Positions 44,473 through 54,237 of a stretch of 64,000 nucleotides of DNA are shown one piece after another. The first letter of the stretch is position 1. Every line of letters begins with the position of its first letter. The stretch spans positions 114,739 to 178,738 of the forward strand of contig NZ_CALGNH010000025.1 in assembly GCF_937958655.1 (NCBI RefSeq). Direction: 5' to 3'. The notes beneath the pieces were generated by a model. The model saw nothing but the letters and a program-made list of their open reading frames with translations. It did no database searches and was not told the DNA's origin. The position numbers and the translations under genes are program-made. The DNA comes from an uncultured Winogradskyella sp. GTDB lineage: Bacteria; Bacteroidota; Bacteroidia; Flavobacteriales; Flavobacteriaceae.

Positions 44473-45105
44473 ATGTTTGGATTTTTAAAAAAATGGCTTG
44501 GTTTTAGCAAAGAAACTTTACAAAATGACGAAGATCAAATGAAAAAATTTTTAATTGTTGGACTAGGAAATATTGGTGATGACTATACCGACACCAGACA
44601 TAATATTGGTTTTAAAATCCTTGATTTCTTAGCCAAAAAACAAGACATTACTTTTGAAACCGCAAAGCTTGGTGATATTACAACCCTAAAACTAAAAGGA
44701 AGAACATTAATTCTCCTTAAGCCCAGTACTTACATGAACCTTAGTGGTAAAGCCGTTAAATATTGGCTGGATAAAGAAAAAATTCCTTTAGATAATCTTT
44801 TAATTGTTACCGACGATCTCAATTTACCTTTTGGTGCGTTACGACTAAAAACTAAAGGTAGTGATGGTGGCCATAACGGATTAAAAGACATTCAGAATAA
44901 ATTACAAACCACCAAATACAATCGTTTTAGATTTGGCATAAGTGCTTCATTTAGTAAAGGCAGGCAAGTAGATTATGTGCTTGGTAAATGGAATGCTGAA
45001 GAAAGCACAAAACTAGACGAACGCCTAAACGTGTCCGTAGATCTTATAAAATCATTTGTATTAGCAGGTGTAAGTAATACTATGAATTTATTTAACGGTA
45101 AATAA
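44473..45105 (+). CDS. pth: Peptidyl-tRNA hydrolase
   Basis: The 210-aa protein recycles peptidyl-tRNAs. Motifs: FLIVGLGNIGDDYTDTRHNIGFK (catalytic His in RHN), KPSTYMNLSG, and GGHNGLKDIQNKL with the second conserved His/Asn. The start at 44473 keeps a short amphipathic N-extension (MFGFLKKWLGFSKE) that I recall from flavobacterial homologues. The ATG at 44440 lies in the rplY terminator and is unlikely, and a shorter form could begin at 44539 (MKKFLIVGLG). Convergent with pgi. Confidence 0.92.
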   Translation: MFGFLKKWLGFSKETLQNDEDQMKKFLIVGLGNIGDDYTDTRHNIGFKILDFLAKKQDITFETAKLGDITTLKLKGRTLILLKPSTYMNLSGKAVKYWLDKEKIPLDNLLIVTDDLNLPFGALRLKTKGSDGGHNGLKDIQNKLQTTKYNRFRFGISASFSKGRQVDYVLGKWNAEESTKLDERLNVSVDLIKSFVLAGVSNTMNLFNGK

Positions 45106-45122
45106 CAATCAGCTAATTTATT

Positions 45123-46769
45123 TTAACGATTTTCCTTATAATAATCTACTAAGCGCTGCGTAGACTCATCATGTATTACCGATGGTTTTTCAGAATTTAA
45201 CTCACCAAGTATTGTCTTAGCCAGTTGCTTACCTAATTCTACACCAAATTGGTCATAACTAAAAATATTCCAAATAATACCTTGAACAAATATTTTATGC
45301 TCGTACATGGCAATTAACTTTCCTAAACTCTCTGGTGTTAACTTTTGAATAAGTATAGACGTTGTAGGCTTATTACCTTCAAAGACCTTAAATGGCAGTA
45401 AAGTCTCTATATCTGCATCAGACATGGATTGAGACTTAAGTTCAGCTAATACCACCTTTTTAGTCTTTCCGTTCATTAAGGCTTCTGTTTGCGCAAAATA
45501 GTTAGACATTAATTTATCGTGGTGGTCTTTATTACCATGTAAGGATTTAACAAAACCTATAAAATCTGCAGGTATTAATTTAGTCCCTTGGTGTATTAAT
45601 TGAAAAAAAGCATGTTGTGAATTGGTGCCTGGTTCTCCCCAAATTATAGTCCCAGTTTGGTAATTAACTTTATCTCCTGCCCTATCAATAAACTTACCAT
45701 TACTTTCCATAATGCCTTGCTGAAGGTATGTTGCAAATTGATTAAGGTACTGTGTATAAGGAATAATCGCTTCACTTTCAGCATCAAAAAAGTTATTATA
45801 CCAAATGGTTAAAAGTGCTGATATAACAGGTATATTTTTATCAAAACTGGTGGATTTAAAATGGGCATCCATTTTACCTGCACCTTTAAGTAAATTTTCA
45901 AAATTGGCATAACCCACAGCCAAACTAATAGATAATCCTACAGCACTCCAAAGCGAAAAGCGCCCACCTACCCAATCCTTCATAGGGAAAATATTTTGCT
46001 CATCTATACCAAAAGTCTTTACACTTTCAATGTTAGTAGATACCGCCACAAAGTGTTTAGAAACCGCTTCTTTTGGTAAACTCTCTAAGAACCAAGCTCT
46101 AATTGACTTGGCATTGGACAACGTCTCTTGTGTCGTAAACGTCTTTGAAACAATAACAAATAGTGTGGTCTCTGGATTAAGGTTCTTAATTATTTCTTGG
46201 TAATGATCACCATCTACATTACTTACAAAATAGGTCTTAAGGTGATTTTTATAATACTGAAGCGCATCTACAACCATTGCAGGCCCTAAATCGGACCCAC
46301 CAATTCCTATGTTTACGACCGTTGTTATAGCCTTATCTGTATACCCTTTGTGTTCTCCTCCAACTATACGATCTGTGAAATTTCTAATTTTTTGCTTTAC
46401 ATCCTCAATTCCTGGAATTACATTAACACCATCCACAAAAACCTCTGCATCTTTTGGAGCTCGTAAGGCTGTGTGTAAAACAGCTCTTTTTTCTGTAGCA
46501 TTAATAATATCTCCACTAAAGTATTTAGAAATTGCATCTTTAAGATCTACCTCATTAGCCAGTTGAATCAATAAATCTAAAGTTTCTTGTGTAATTCTAT
46601 TTTTTGAAAAATCCACATAAAAGTCGTCCCATTTTAAAGAAAGTTGTTCTGCTCTTAATTTATTTGAGTTAAATAACTCATTTAAATGTTTATCCTTAAT
46701 TGAATTAAAATGTGATGTAAGTTGCTCCCAAGTTTGGGTTTTAGTTGGGTTGGTTGCTTTTAATGCCAT
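45123..46769 (-). CDS. pgi: Glucose-6-phosphate isomerase
   Basis: The 548-aa glycolytic enzyme interconverts glucose 6-phosphate and fructose 6-phosphate. Signatures: GIGGSDLGPAMVVDAL (about 155-170), KTFTTQETLSNA, DWVGGRFSLWSAVGLSI (PGI signature 1) and the C-terminal NIFSYDQFGVELGKQLA (signature 2). Length matches the E. coli enzyme. Its start overlaps the stop of the upstream M23-like gene by one base; it is the last gene of a four-gene minus-strand run. Confidence 0.97.
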   Translation of the reverse strand: MALKATNPTKTQTWEQLTSHFNSIKDKHLNELFNSNKLRAEQLSLKWDDFYVDFSKNRITQETLDLLIQLANEVDLKDAISKYFSGDIINATEKRAVLHTALRAPKDAEVFVDGVNVIPGIEDVKQKIRNFTDRIVGGEHKGYTDKAITTVVNIGIGGSDLGPAMVVDALQYYKNHLKTYFVSNVDGDHYQEIIKNLNPETTLFVIVSKTFTTQETLSNAKSIRAWFLESLPKEAVSKHFVAVSTNIESVKTFGIDEQNIFPMKDWVGGRFSLWSAVGLSISLAVGYANFENLLKGAGKMDAHFKSTSFDKNIPVISALLTIWYNNFFDAESEAIIPYTQYLNQFATYLQQGIMESNGKFIDRAGDKVNYQTGTIIWGEPGTNSQHAFFQLIHQGTKLIPADFIGFVKSLHGNKDHHDKLMSNYFAQTEALMNGKTKKVVLAELKSQSMSDADIETLLPFKVFEGNKPTTSILIQKLTPESLGKLIAMYEHKIFVQGIIWNIFSYDQFGVELGKQLAKTILGELNSEKPSVIHDESTQRLVDYYKENR

Positions 46770-48088
46770 TATTGTATGTCTGTATTTCGGTCCTCAGTTA
46801 TTGTGTTCTCTACATTTATTGGTTCTGCTTCAAGAAAGAAAATATTATCTAATCTTTGCTTAACAGGCTTCATATATTCTAAATAATCTCCTTTTAGACT
46901 ATCTGAAATTGGTTTTGCTTCAGGAAGCTTTTGTTTAAAAGGGTCTACTTGTCTACCATTTTTCCAAAAACGATAGCATACATGTGGTCCGCCAGAATTA
47001 CCAGTCATACCCACATAACCAATAACATCACCCTGCTTAACAAATTGTCCTTTTTTTACAGCCTGCCTGCTCATGTGCAAGTACTGTGTTGTGTAGGTAT
47101 CATTGTGCCTTATCTTTACATACTTTCCATTACCTCCACGACGTGTAGATTCTACTACAGTACCATTTGCAGTTGCCATAATAGGCGTACCAACAGGTGC
47201 AGCAAAATCGGTACCTTTATGTGGCCTTAGCTTATAGCCATAATACGCAATACGTCTTTTAAGATTGTACCGAGATGATAATCTGCCAAATTTTACTGGC
47301 ATCTTTAAAAATGCTCTACGCAAATTTTTAGCATCTTCATTAAAATAATCTACAATATTTTTTAAAGAATCTGTTTGAAATCTAAACGCATAGAGTGAAT
47401 CTCCGTTATGCTCAAAATAAGCCGCTTTTACATCATGTACTCCTGCATAAACAGTATCATTTATATACTTATCTGTATAAATAACCTTAAATCTATCTCC
47501 TGGTTGAAGCCTTCTAAAATCTATGGTCCAAGCGAAGATGTCATCTGCTAATTTATTTGCCAATACTTGGCTCAGTCCTTTTTCCTCTAAAGTTAAAGAA
47601 ATATTATTTTCAATAACACCAGTAGCTGTTTTCTCAATATACGTTATTGGTTTTGTTCTTTTGTATGCTTGTATAGAATCTTTGAAATCTATCACTACAT
47701 AGTCTTCTAAATTCTGCTGGTAAATAAACGTTGTAGGTTTTTGAATGCTGTCTTCTTTATTTTCTTTTGAAAACAATAAGGTATAAGGTTTACCAACTTG
47801 CAATCTTGTAGCAATGTCAAAGGTATCTTTCGCCTTTTCTGCTATTTGATAAATCGCCGGATACTCGATATTATTTCGCTCTAAGATAATACCAAAAGTG
47901 TCACCTTTTTTTACAGTATCTCTTTTGAATTCGTAATTTTTAAGGTCAAACCCAAACTCTAGGATTTTTTCCTCTTCTACAATTTCAGTAATCTTTTTTT
48001 CATAAGCTTTCTCTACTGAATTATCTTCCTTACATGCAAATGTAAGTGCTAATATTAATATAAGTACTCCTAGTCGTTTTAACGGCAT
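46769..48088 (-). CDS. M23-family (LytM-like) lipoprotein with altered zinc motif
   Basis: The 439-aa lipoprotein (lipobox LALTFAC, Cys19) has a long N-terminal region with LysM/opacity-like segments (KKGDTFGIILERNNI) and a C-terminal M23 domain (about 290-400). The first zinc motif HKGTDFA (H-x3-D) and the YLHM His are present. The final HxH motif of active endopeptidases reads GPHVCYRF, with Cys replacing the second His that normally binds zinc. It may be a non-catalytic cell-wall regulator like EnvC/NlpD, or may use Cys as a ligand. It sits between kynA and pgi in a tight run. Confidence 0.88.
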   Translation of the reverse strand: MPLKRLGVLILILALTFACKEDNSVEKAYEKKITEIVEEEKILEFGFDLKNYEFKRDTVKKGDTFGIILERNNIEYPAIYQIAEKAKDTFDIATRLQVGKPYTLLFSKENKEDSIQKPTTFIYQQNLEDYVVIDFKDSIQAYKRTKPITYIEKTATGVIENNISLTLEEKGLSQVLANKLADDIFAWTIDFRRLQPGDRFKVIYTDKYINDTVYAGVHDVKAAYFEHNGDSLYAFRFQTDSLKNIVDYFNEDAKNLRRAFLKMPVKFGRLSSRYNLKRRIAYYGYKLRPHKGTDFAAPVGTPIMATANGTVVESTRRGGNGKYVKIRHNDTYTTQYLHMSRQAVKKGQFVKQGDVIGYVGMTGNSGGPHVCYRFWKNGRQVDPFKQKLPEAKPISDSLKGDYLEYMKPVKQRLDNIFFLEAEPINVENTITEDRNTDIQ

Positions 48089-48112
48089 TAATGCTACTAA
48101 TTATATATTATT

Positions 48113-49033
48113 TCACCAATTTTTTAATTCTTGTTCTGTCCATAAATCTGGAAAGAAAATACGTTTCTGATACTTTGGATGCATATACTTTTTCCAATCG
48201 CTACCTCCCGTTGCTTCACCATCACCCATACCACTTTCTATATAATGTACGGCAGCATTGTAATGTGCCATAACCCAAGTAACATTAACCGTATAATCAA
48301 AATGGCGCATGGCCTTTATCAAATCTTTATCTTTTTGATCTTCAATTGGCAACTCCTTAAAGCGCGTCCATAAATTCTTAGTATTATAGGTTTCCATAAA
48401 TCTTAAGAATTCATCTTTGTATCGTTTTTCAAAATTAACCAAAAGCGTTGATTTTTTTCCTGTTTTATGGTCTTTTCCTGCTGCTTGCCAATATAAATGC
48501 TCAAAAGCATGTAAGTAAGGAGTATTTCTATCAATATCTTTTCTAAACCTATAGTCAATTAAATTAATGAGTTCTGTAGAGGCAAACTCTATAAGTCTGT
48601 ATTGCGCGCTCTGAAATCCACTTGCTGGTGTAAGTGTGTAACGAAACTTCATATACTGCTCTACCTCCATGCCTTCTCTCATAATATTAAAAGAGGTTGT
48701 AAGCATATCAAAATAACGACTAATACGCATTATTTTAGTTTCAAAAAAAACAGCATCTAAGTCTTCTTTTTCAGCAACTTGGGAGATTTCCCAGAGTATC
48801 ATCTTAAATATGAGCTCATTAATTTGATGATAGGCTATAAAAACCATCTCGTCTGGCAGCGTTGTTCGTTGTATCTGAAGATTTAACAACGCATCGGTCT
48901 GTATATAGTCCCAATATGTAATCGGCTTACTATATAGCAAGCCGTATAAATGATCGTCCGTATCTTGGTCTATTTGAGCATACTTGTCTTGAAGTTGTTC
49001 AATAATATTGTGATAATCTATTTTTTTAGGCAT
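48113..49033 (-). CDS. kynA: Tryptophan 2,3-dioxygenase
   Basis: The 306-aa heme enzyme opens the indole ring of L-Trp to N-formylkynurenine. Seen: TYWDYIQTDALLNLQ (conserved Y-W-x-Y), PDEMVFIAYHQINELIFKMILWEI (substrate-pocket His/Phe), the PASGFQSAQYRLIEF segment and the C-terminal TGGSDWKKYMHPKYQKRIFFPDLW. The C-terminal heme-binding His lies in the VMAHYNAAVHYI region. It lies 6 bp after the DUF3108 gene. With hppD and hmgA nearby this makes an aromatic amino-acid catabolism neighbourhood. Confidence 0.95.
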   Translation of the reverse strand: MPKKIDYHNIIEQLQDKYAQIDQDTDDHLYGLLYSKPITYWDYIQTDALLNLQIQRTTLPDEMVFIAYHQINELIFKMILWEISQVAEKEDLDAVFFETKIMRISRYFDMLTTSFNIMREGMEVEQYMKFRYTLTPASGFQSAQYRLIEFASTELINLIDYRFRKDIDRNTPYLHAFEHLYWQAAGKDHKTGKKSTLLVNFEKRYKDEFLRFMETYNTKNLWTRFKELPIEDQKDKDLIKAMRHFDYTVNVTWVMAHYNAAVHYIESGMGDGEATGGSDWKKYMHPKYQKRIFFPDLWTEQELKNW

Positions 49034-49039
49034 GAATTT

Positions 49040-49834
49040 TTAATCGTCAAAAACTAATTTTAAAGAATGTTTTAATCCTTTGTATTTTACAAGGTCTGCA
49101 CGCAGAGATCCTACAGCTAAATCTGCTTTAATTTTTAATGGAATCCTATTTTTATCTGCACTTACCCATAATGTTAAACTTTCTTCCTCTTTAAAAACAC
49201 GACCAGCCATAACATAAGGTCTAAACTTAAGTGTTTTTATTTTTACTCTAGATCCGTTGATTTTGGTTTTAATAGTCTCCTTACCAAGATACTTTAGTTT
49301 AAACCCAAAATTTTCTTCATCAAAAAACATGTTTGTTTGTATTTCATCACCTTTTTTTAGTGATGCTACATCTATGCTATTTCTTAGATAATAGTACATA
49401 GACACCATATCTTGAACATCTTTCTCAGTAGAAAATGTTTTTACCTTTTTGTGCTTTTTGTTGTTAACAACAGCCGTTTGGTTCTGGTGATTAAAATCTA
49501 TTTCTATATCCTTGGTATGGCCACCTTCATCTATCTTTCTTATAAATTTATAGGGTGCACCAGTCTGTTTATCAAAATAGCTTTCGTATCTGTCTCTAAC
49601 CTTAAAGAATAAGTTTACCGCACCTGTTGTTTTTCCTTTTCCAACAACATGGTAAACTGGTTTATCGTTTAATTTTTTTTCATTGACTTTTAATGTAGCT
49701 TCGCCAGCCTTTAGCCAACCACTGTAGCTCATTTCAAACTCAAACCATTCCCCATCCTTAAAGGCTGTATCTGTTTTAGTATCCGAAGCCTGAAAACCTA
49801 TTAATAAAGTTAATATAGTAAATATCTGTTTCAT
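49040..49834 (-). CDS. DUF3108-family periplasmic protein
   Basis: The 264-aa protein has a signal peptide (1-18) and the DUF3108 pattern: FKDGEWFEFEMSYSGWLKAGEATLKV, YHVVGKGKTTGAVNLFFKVRDRYESYFD, FRPYVMAGRVFKEEESLTLWVSADKNRIPLKI. The fold is all-beta. Function unknown; probably an envelope lipid- or polymer-binding protein. It is the first gene of the DUF3108-kynA-M23-pgi run, with a candidate promoter at 49907-49914. Confidence 0.85.
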   Translation of the reverse strand: MKQIFTILTLLIGFQASDTKTDTAFKDGEWFEFEMSYSGWLKAGEATLKVNEKKLNDKPVYHVVGKGKTTGAVNLFFKVRDRYESYFDKQTGAPYKFIRKIDEGGHTKDIEIDFNHQNQTAVVNNKKHKKVKTFSTEKDVQDMVSMYYYLRNSIDVASLKKGDEIQTNMFFDEENFGFKLKYLGKETIKTKINGSRVKIKTLKFRPYVMAGRVFKEEESLTLWVSADKNRIPLKIKADLAVGSLRADLVKYKGLKHSLKLVFDD

Positions 49835-49906
49835 AATCCTTGTCGTAAAAGTAAATAATATAACGTAAAATCTTTGTTACAATTATCTTAAATACAATTA
49901 CTATTC

Positions 49907-49914
49907 CAAATGTA
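49907..49914 (-). promoter_or_regulatory. -7 box for the DUF3108-kynA-M23-pgi run
   Basis: On the minus strand TACATTTG matches TAnnTTTG, with a TTTG 16 bp further upstream (49931-49934), slightly tighter than usual. The leader would be about 65-70 nt. The rest of 49835-50121 holds no supported gene; a 16-codon ORF at 49922 on the plus strand is judged chance. Confidence 0.4.
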
Positions 49915-50121
49915 TTAAAACATGAAAACACAAACTGAAAAAAGCATACTCATTTTATTTTTTTATCACTGACTGCTCACATTCTAAAAACTTACTGATG
50001 GTATAATGGTATTAATCGGCAAAACAATTTTTTACTTACACAATAGGCTTAGATTGCCATGAATAAAGGTTGGTTTTTTTGTTAGCGTGGTTAGAACTTG
50101 GGAGCCAAACGCGCTTTTATC

Positions 50122-50352
<231 letters not shown>

Positions 50353-50793
50353 TTATTCTAGTCTAGTATATGTAAAAGTCACTCTATTGGAAGGTGGTAA
50401 ATCACCATCAATATTATTAGAAACAGCTATAAATTTTAACGTAGTACTGTTGAGTATCTGTATATTATTTGTTACAGAATAGGTTTCACCTCCTAAGTCA
50501 TTTTCAGTGGTTAAAATATTACCATCTAAGGCATAATTAAGAGTAATTGTATTGGTATCGCAAAACGTAGATGGATCAAAAAACAGATTTAATGTATTGT
50601 TTTGTTTAAACTCATAAATCTGTAAGTGCTCACATTCATCTAACGGTTCCTCATCTGGCCCAAGGCCAAAAACTATGCTATTTAATTGCCATTGTCCAAT
50701 TATACTATCTGTGATTACATTATCACCGTCGTCTGAATCACAAGATGTAATAATTACAAAAAGTAACAGATATAATACATTAATTTTTTTCAT
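50353..50793 (-). CDS. Lipocalin-like lipoprotein
   Basis: The 146-aa protein has a lipobox (FVIITSC, Cys18) followed by an acidic spacer (DSDDGDN) and then IIGQWQLNSIVFG, the start of the lipocalin-like domain widespread in Bacteroidota. Beta strands with YEFKQNNTLNLFF and TLNYALDGNILTTEN follow. Its last residues (TRLE) and TAA fall on the border with the duplicated hppD tail. HPPD itself reads RLEEFSH at the equivalent point, so the original C-terminus of this gene may have been lost in the joining event. Confidence 0.78.
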   Translation of the reverse strand: MKKINVLYLLLFVIITSCDSDDGDNVITDSIIGQWQLNSIVFGLGPDEEPLDECEHLQIYEFKQNNTLNLFFDPSTFCDTNTITLNYALDGNILTTENDLGGETYSVTNNIQILNSTTLKFIAVSNNIDGDLPPSNRVTFTYTRLE

Positions 50794-51223
50794 TTTAATT
50801 CTATTTTAATTTTTAATAGTCTGAAAGTTTCAAACCTCCCTTCTTCTGATTTTGTGCACTCTTAGGTTATATATCATACTTTCACTAGCATTATTAACAC
50901 CAAAGACTTATCGTTAAAGTTATACTTTAACTAATTTCTTAAGATTTATAATGTTTATCATATATGCCTAAGGTAATTAAAGTTGCCGATAGCAAGGTAA
51001 AATAATGACAACTGTTTTGGCTACACACATTTTGTAATCATACAATATATCTTTAAAATCAGTTTTAACCTCTAAGCTTTTGAGATTATAATCACTTAAT
51101 ACAATACCAAAATTATTTAAACATTTTACTTCTCAATTATTAAATTCTTGGCTATTAATTTGCTTAAAAACGCTTAGACAGATTATTGCAAGAAATAACG
51201 TCATTTTCTTGTTAAATGGACTT
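50794..51223. other. 430-bp intergenic region without recognised features
   Basis: AT-rich sequence within the accessory island. No ORF with coding character, no terminator hairpin and no known repeat was recognised. It should contain the promoter for the minus-strand lipocalin-like gene. Confidence 0.6.
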
Positions 51224-51712
51224 TTAATCTAAACAATTACCGTTGCATGGTATGGCGTTATTGTAGTCTTCATCAGTTAATACAAATTCGAAGATGTTAT
51301 TGCCAATATTCGTATAGTTGCCACTTCTTAAAAGGTTTCCGTTAATTGGCCCTGAAAATGAGTCTGGAATGTCGTCATCATCGCTATCAATGCGTGTGTA
51401 CTCCATTTTTCTTTCATTTTCATATACAATAATAAGTCTAAATGATGCGTATGATTGACCAGGTCTTATGCTCTCAGTATCATTTAAAGCATCAAAATTG
51501 CTTCCTTCAATTGTATCTCCTCTAAAAAACTGATTATCAAGAACGATAATATCTTGGAATATTTCATTATTAAAGATATCATAAAACCTAATTACAGTAT
51601 CAAATCCAGAATCATTTCTTATCTGATAAGTTCTTTCCCACATTGGTGACTCAGATGGACAACTCATTAATACAAAAAATGATATAAATAGAACTGTTTT
51701 ATTAATTTTCAT
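51224..51712 (-). CDS. Lipoprotein, tandem paralogue 2 (MWERTYQ family)
   Basis: From the ATG at 51712 the protein is 162 aa. An upstream ATG at 51736 adds eight residues but weakens the signal sequence. The lipobox is FVLMSC (Cys at about 17), followed by PSESPMWERTYQIRND. It shares the head and the C-terminal block EFVLTxEDYNNAIPCNGNCLD with the next gene, while the middle differs. The conserved C-x3-C end could form a disulfide. No known family recognised; the pair arose by tandem duplication. Confidence 0.75.
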   Translation of the reverse strand: MKINKTVLFISFFVLMSCPSESPMWERTYQIRNDSGFDTVIRFYDIFNNEIFQDIIVLDNQFFRGDTIEGSNFDALNDTESIRPGQSYASFRLIIVYENERKMEYTRIDSDDDDIPDSFSGPINGNLLRSGNYTNIGNNIFEFVLTDEDYNNAIPCNGNCLD

Positions 51713-51784
51713 ATTACCAATTATAAAAAGTTTCAAACGGTTTTTGTACTTATATGCATGAGGATAAAAATCCCCGTAGAGCTA

Positions 51785-52270
51785 TTAATCTAAACAATTA
51801 CCATTACAAGGTATGGCGTTATTGTAGTCTTCTTCGGTTAATACAAACTCGAAGAAATCGTTGCCTATGTGGGTATAGCTTCCTCCTCTTAATAGGTTTC
51901 TGTTAATTGGTTCCGAAAAAACAGTATTTCCATTTTCATCTAAATTCAATGAATGAATCATGAATCTCTCATCATCAAATACGACAATAAATCTAGAACG
52001 ACCAAAAGATGAAGCTGGGATAACATTATTTGAGTCATTTAATATACTGAAATTTGAGCCAAAAGCTTTGTTGCCCGCATATATCTCATTGTTTGATAAA
52101 CTCACATCTTCAAAGAAGCCTATACCCTCGAAGCTCTCAAAGGCACGGATAGTTACTACATAAACTGTATCGTTTCTTACCTGATAAGTTCTTTCCCACA
52201 TCTCAGACTCGGACGGACAACTCATCAATGCAAAAAATGCTAACAATAAAATTTTATTACGAATCTTCAT
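51785..52270 (-). CDS. Lipoprotein, tandem paralogue 1 (MWERTYQ family)
   Basis: The 161-aa protein has a lipobox (FALMSC, Cys18), then PSESEMWERTYQVRNDTVYVVTIRAFE, ending in DYNNAIPCNGNCLD like its paralogue downstream. The interior is beta-like with several Phe/Ile strands. Its ATG overlaps the stop of the metalloprotease-like gene by one base (TAATG), so it is coupled to that gene and may act as its partner or inhibitor; that is conjecture. Confidence 0.75.
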   Translation of the reverse strand: MKIRNKILLLAFFALMSCPSESEMWERTYQVRNDTVYVVTIRAFESFEGIGFFEDVSLSNNEIYAGNKAFGSNFSILNDSNNVIPASSFGRSRFIVVFDDERFMIHSLNLDENGNTVFSEPINRNLLRGGSYTHIGNDFFEFVLTEEDYNNAIPCNGNCLD

Positions 52271-53847
52271 TATTGCCAGTTATTAAAGAGTTCAACAAGA
52301 TTATTGCGTGTTGGATTATTTAGATCTATGTTAAATATCCTATTTCTCCAGTCACCCCAAGAATTTGAACCATTTAATGCATCTTCAAGTTGATTTAAAG
52401 TATATCCATTAACTCTATCGATAGGGCTCTGCGGGAGAAATAAACTTTGATTATTAATTGGTAGTCCATAATTCCCTTCTACCATATCTATACCTGCTGA
52501 TGTATAGTGCTCTTCTGCTAAAGTTTGATTTTGTAAGTTATCACCCCTATATGCATAGGTAGCTACATTAAACTGCTGCAAATAGCGCCTTCTTGTGAAA
52601 AGTGTTTCCACAGTTGTAGTCCATGTTTCTAACAATCTTCTATTATTGTCCCTTACACCCTCTGTAAAACCTAAATCCGTAAAACCTAAAAATGAATCTT
52701 GTACAATATCATCGTAATTAATTGGGTCTAAATACCAATGAGCGGCATGTGCTAATTCATGTATTGTAGTGCCATAGATCTCATCCGAATCTCTTCCATA
52801 GGCCTTTATATGAATCTGTGCTAATAAACCAAATGTCAGTTCTGCCCTAATATGAGAAAAAGAAGATGGCACTCCCCAAGGAGCTGTCTCTCTTGCTGCA
52901 ATTTTTAATTGCGGAACAAATAGTCCACCATTCTCAGGTGGTGTAAAAAGACCGAATCTATCACCGTAATAATAATCATGTGCGGCTGTGTGTATCATCC
53001 CGTGGTATTCATCATCATCTCCTCTTATATTTTTAAACCAAGGCCTATCTTTTACTTTAGGCCCTCTTGTTTCAGCCTGAAATAGAGACCCTTTTCTTAT
53101 GCTATAATGGTAACGCTCCCATTGAATTACATACCTTGCTCTACCTCGCAAGGATTTTGTTGAGAAATTACCATTAGCGTCTGTGATACCTTGCCTTACA
53201 GTAAACCATTGCCTCATTAATACTTGTGCACCACGTAATGGAACATAAGACCCTTGGATATCATCCAGGTCAATGCATACTGTACCATATACATATTCTG
53301 GGCAATCTGTAAATGTACCATCATTGTCTGTGCAACCCGAATAATCAACCTCAACTACTGTATATTGACAAAATTGGCCTCCTGGTGTAGTGCCAGCAAT
53401 ACCATCCCATAGCGTTATAGTGCCCGAAGGCCTCCATTTACGACCAAAAATCCATTTTGCCTGAGAGGTATTTGGGTCTATGATTTCCCCATTCTCACTT
53501 AACAACTCTTGCTCTTTACCCACCAATACATAAGCTTCAAATAAAAGATGATGAAGTAAATCTTCTTCATTATTTATCTGTGTCTTTGTAGTAACTGGTT
53601 TTTCTATTGGGGGATTAAAAAATATATCTTCCTCTGGTATATACAATTGAGCCAATTCTTCATGGTTCACACTAGGTAAAGATTGAGCTATTGGTACGGT
53701 AGTAAAGTACTCGGGTATCTGCCCTTCACTTAATTGTGGTCTAGTATCATGAAATGCATCATCAAATTCATAATCTAACGGATGATCAGATAATATTAGT
53801 GTAGAATCTTGTTTTAACAGTGCCAATTCTTCTTCTGTTTGAGGCAT
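52270..53847 (-). CDS. Zinc-metalloprotease-like protein; probably the body of a longer lipoprotein cut off from its signal peptide
   Basis: The 525-aa frame begins at ATG 53847 but has no signal peptide. It holds a transthyretin/carboxypeptidase-regulatory-like beta domain (about 195-250: PLRGAQVLMRQWFTVRQGITDANGNFSTKSLRG) and a zinc-protease motif H363-E-L-A-H367 (TTIHELAHAAHW), with a downstream Glu in LLETWTTTVE as possible third ligand. The same frame continues upstream past one TAA (53938-53940) into a lipoprotein signal peptide (see 53848-54188), so the native gene was longer. As it stands the product would be cytoplasmic and probably not functional. Confidence 0.7.
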   Translation of the reverse strand: MPQTEEELALLKQDSTLILSDHPLDYEFDDAFHDTRPQLSEGQIPEYFTTVPIAQSLPSVNHEELAQLYIPEEDIFFNPPIEKPVTTKTQINNEEDLLHHLLFEAYVLVGKEQELLSENGEIIDPNTSQAKWIFGRKWRPSGTITLWDGIAGTTPGGQFCQYTVVEVDYSGCTDNDGTFTDCPEYVYGTVCIDLDDIQGSYVPLRGAQVLMRQWFTVRQGITDANGNFSTKSLRGRARYVIQWERYHYSIRKGSLFQAETRGPKVKDRPWFKNIRGDDDEYHGMIHTAAHDYYYGDRFGLFTPPENGGLFVPQLKIAARETAPWGVPSSFSHIRAELTFGLLAQIHIKAYGRDSDEIYGTTIHELAHAAHWYLDPINYDDIVQDSFLGFTDLGFTEGVRDNNRRLLETWTTTVETLFTRRRYLQQFNVATYAYRGDNLQNQTLAEEHYTSAGIDMVEGNYGLPINNQSLFLPQSPIDRVNGYTLNQLEDALNGSNSWGDWRNRIFNIDLNNPTRNNLVELFNNWQ

Positions 53848-54188
<341 letters not shown>

Positions 54189-54237
54189 AATAACGGATTT
54201 AGTTTGTTAAATATAATTAAAATATTGTAAATCAATA

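Noticed and set aside
49922..49972. 16-codon ORF (MKTQTEKSILILFFYH) as a possible leader peptide
   Set aside because: It is on the strand opposite to the nearest operon and has no downstream gene or terminator to attenuate.
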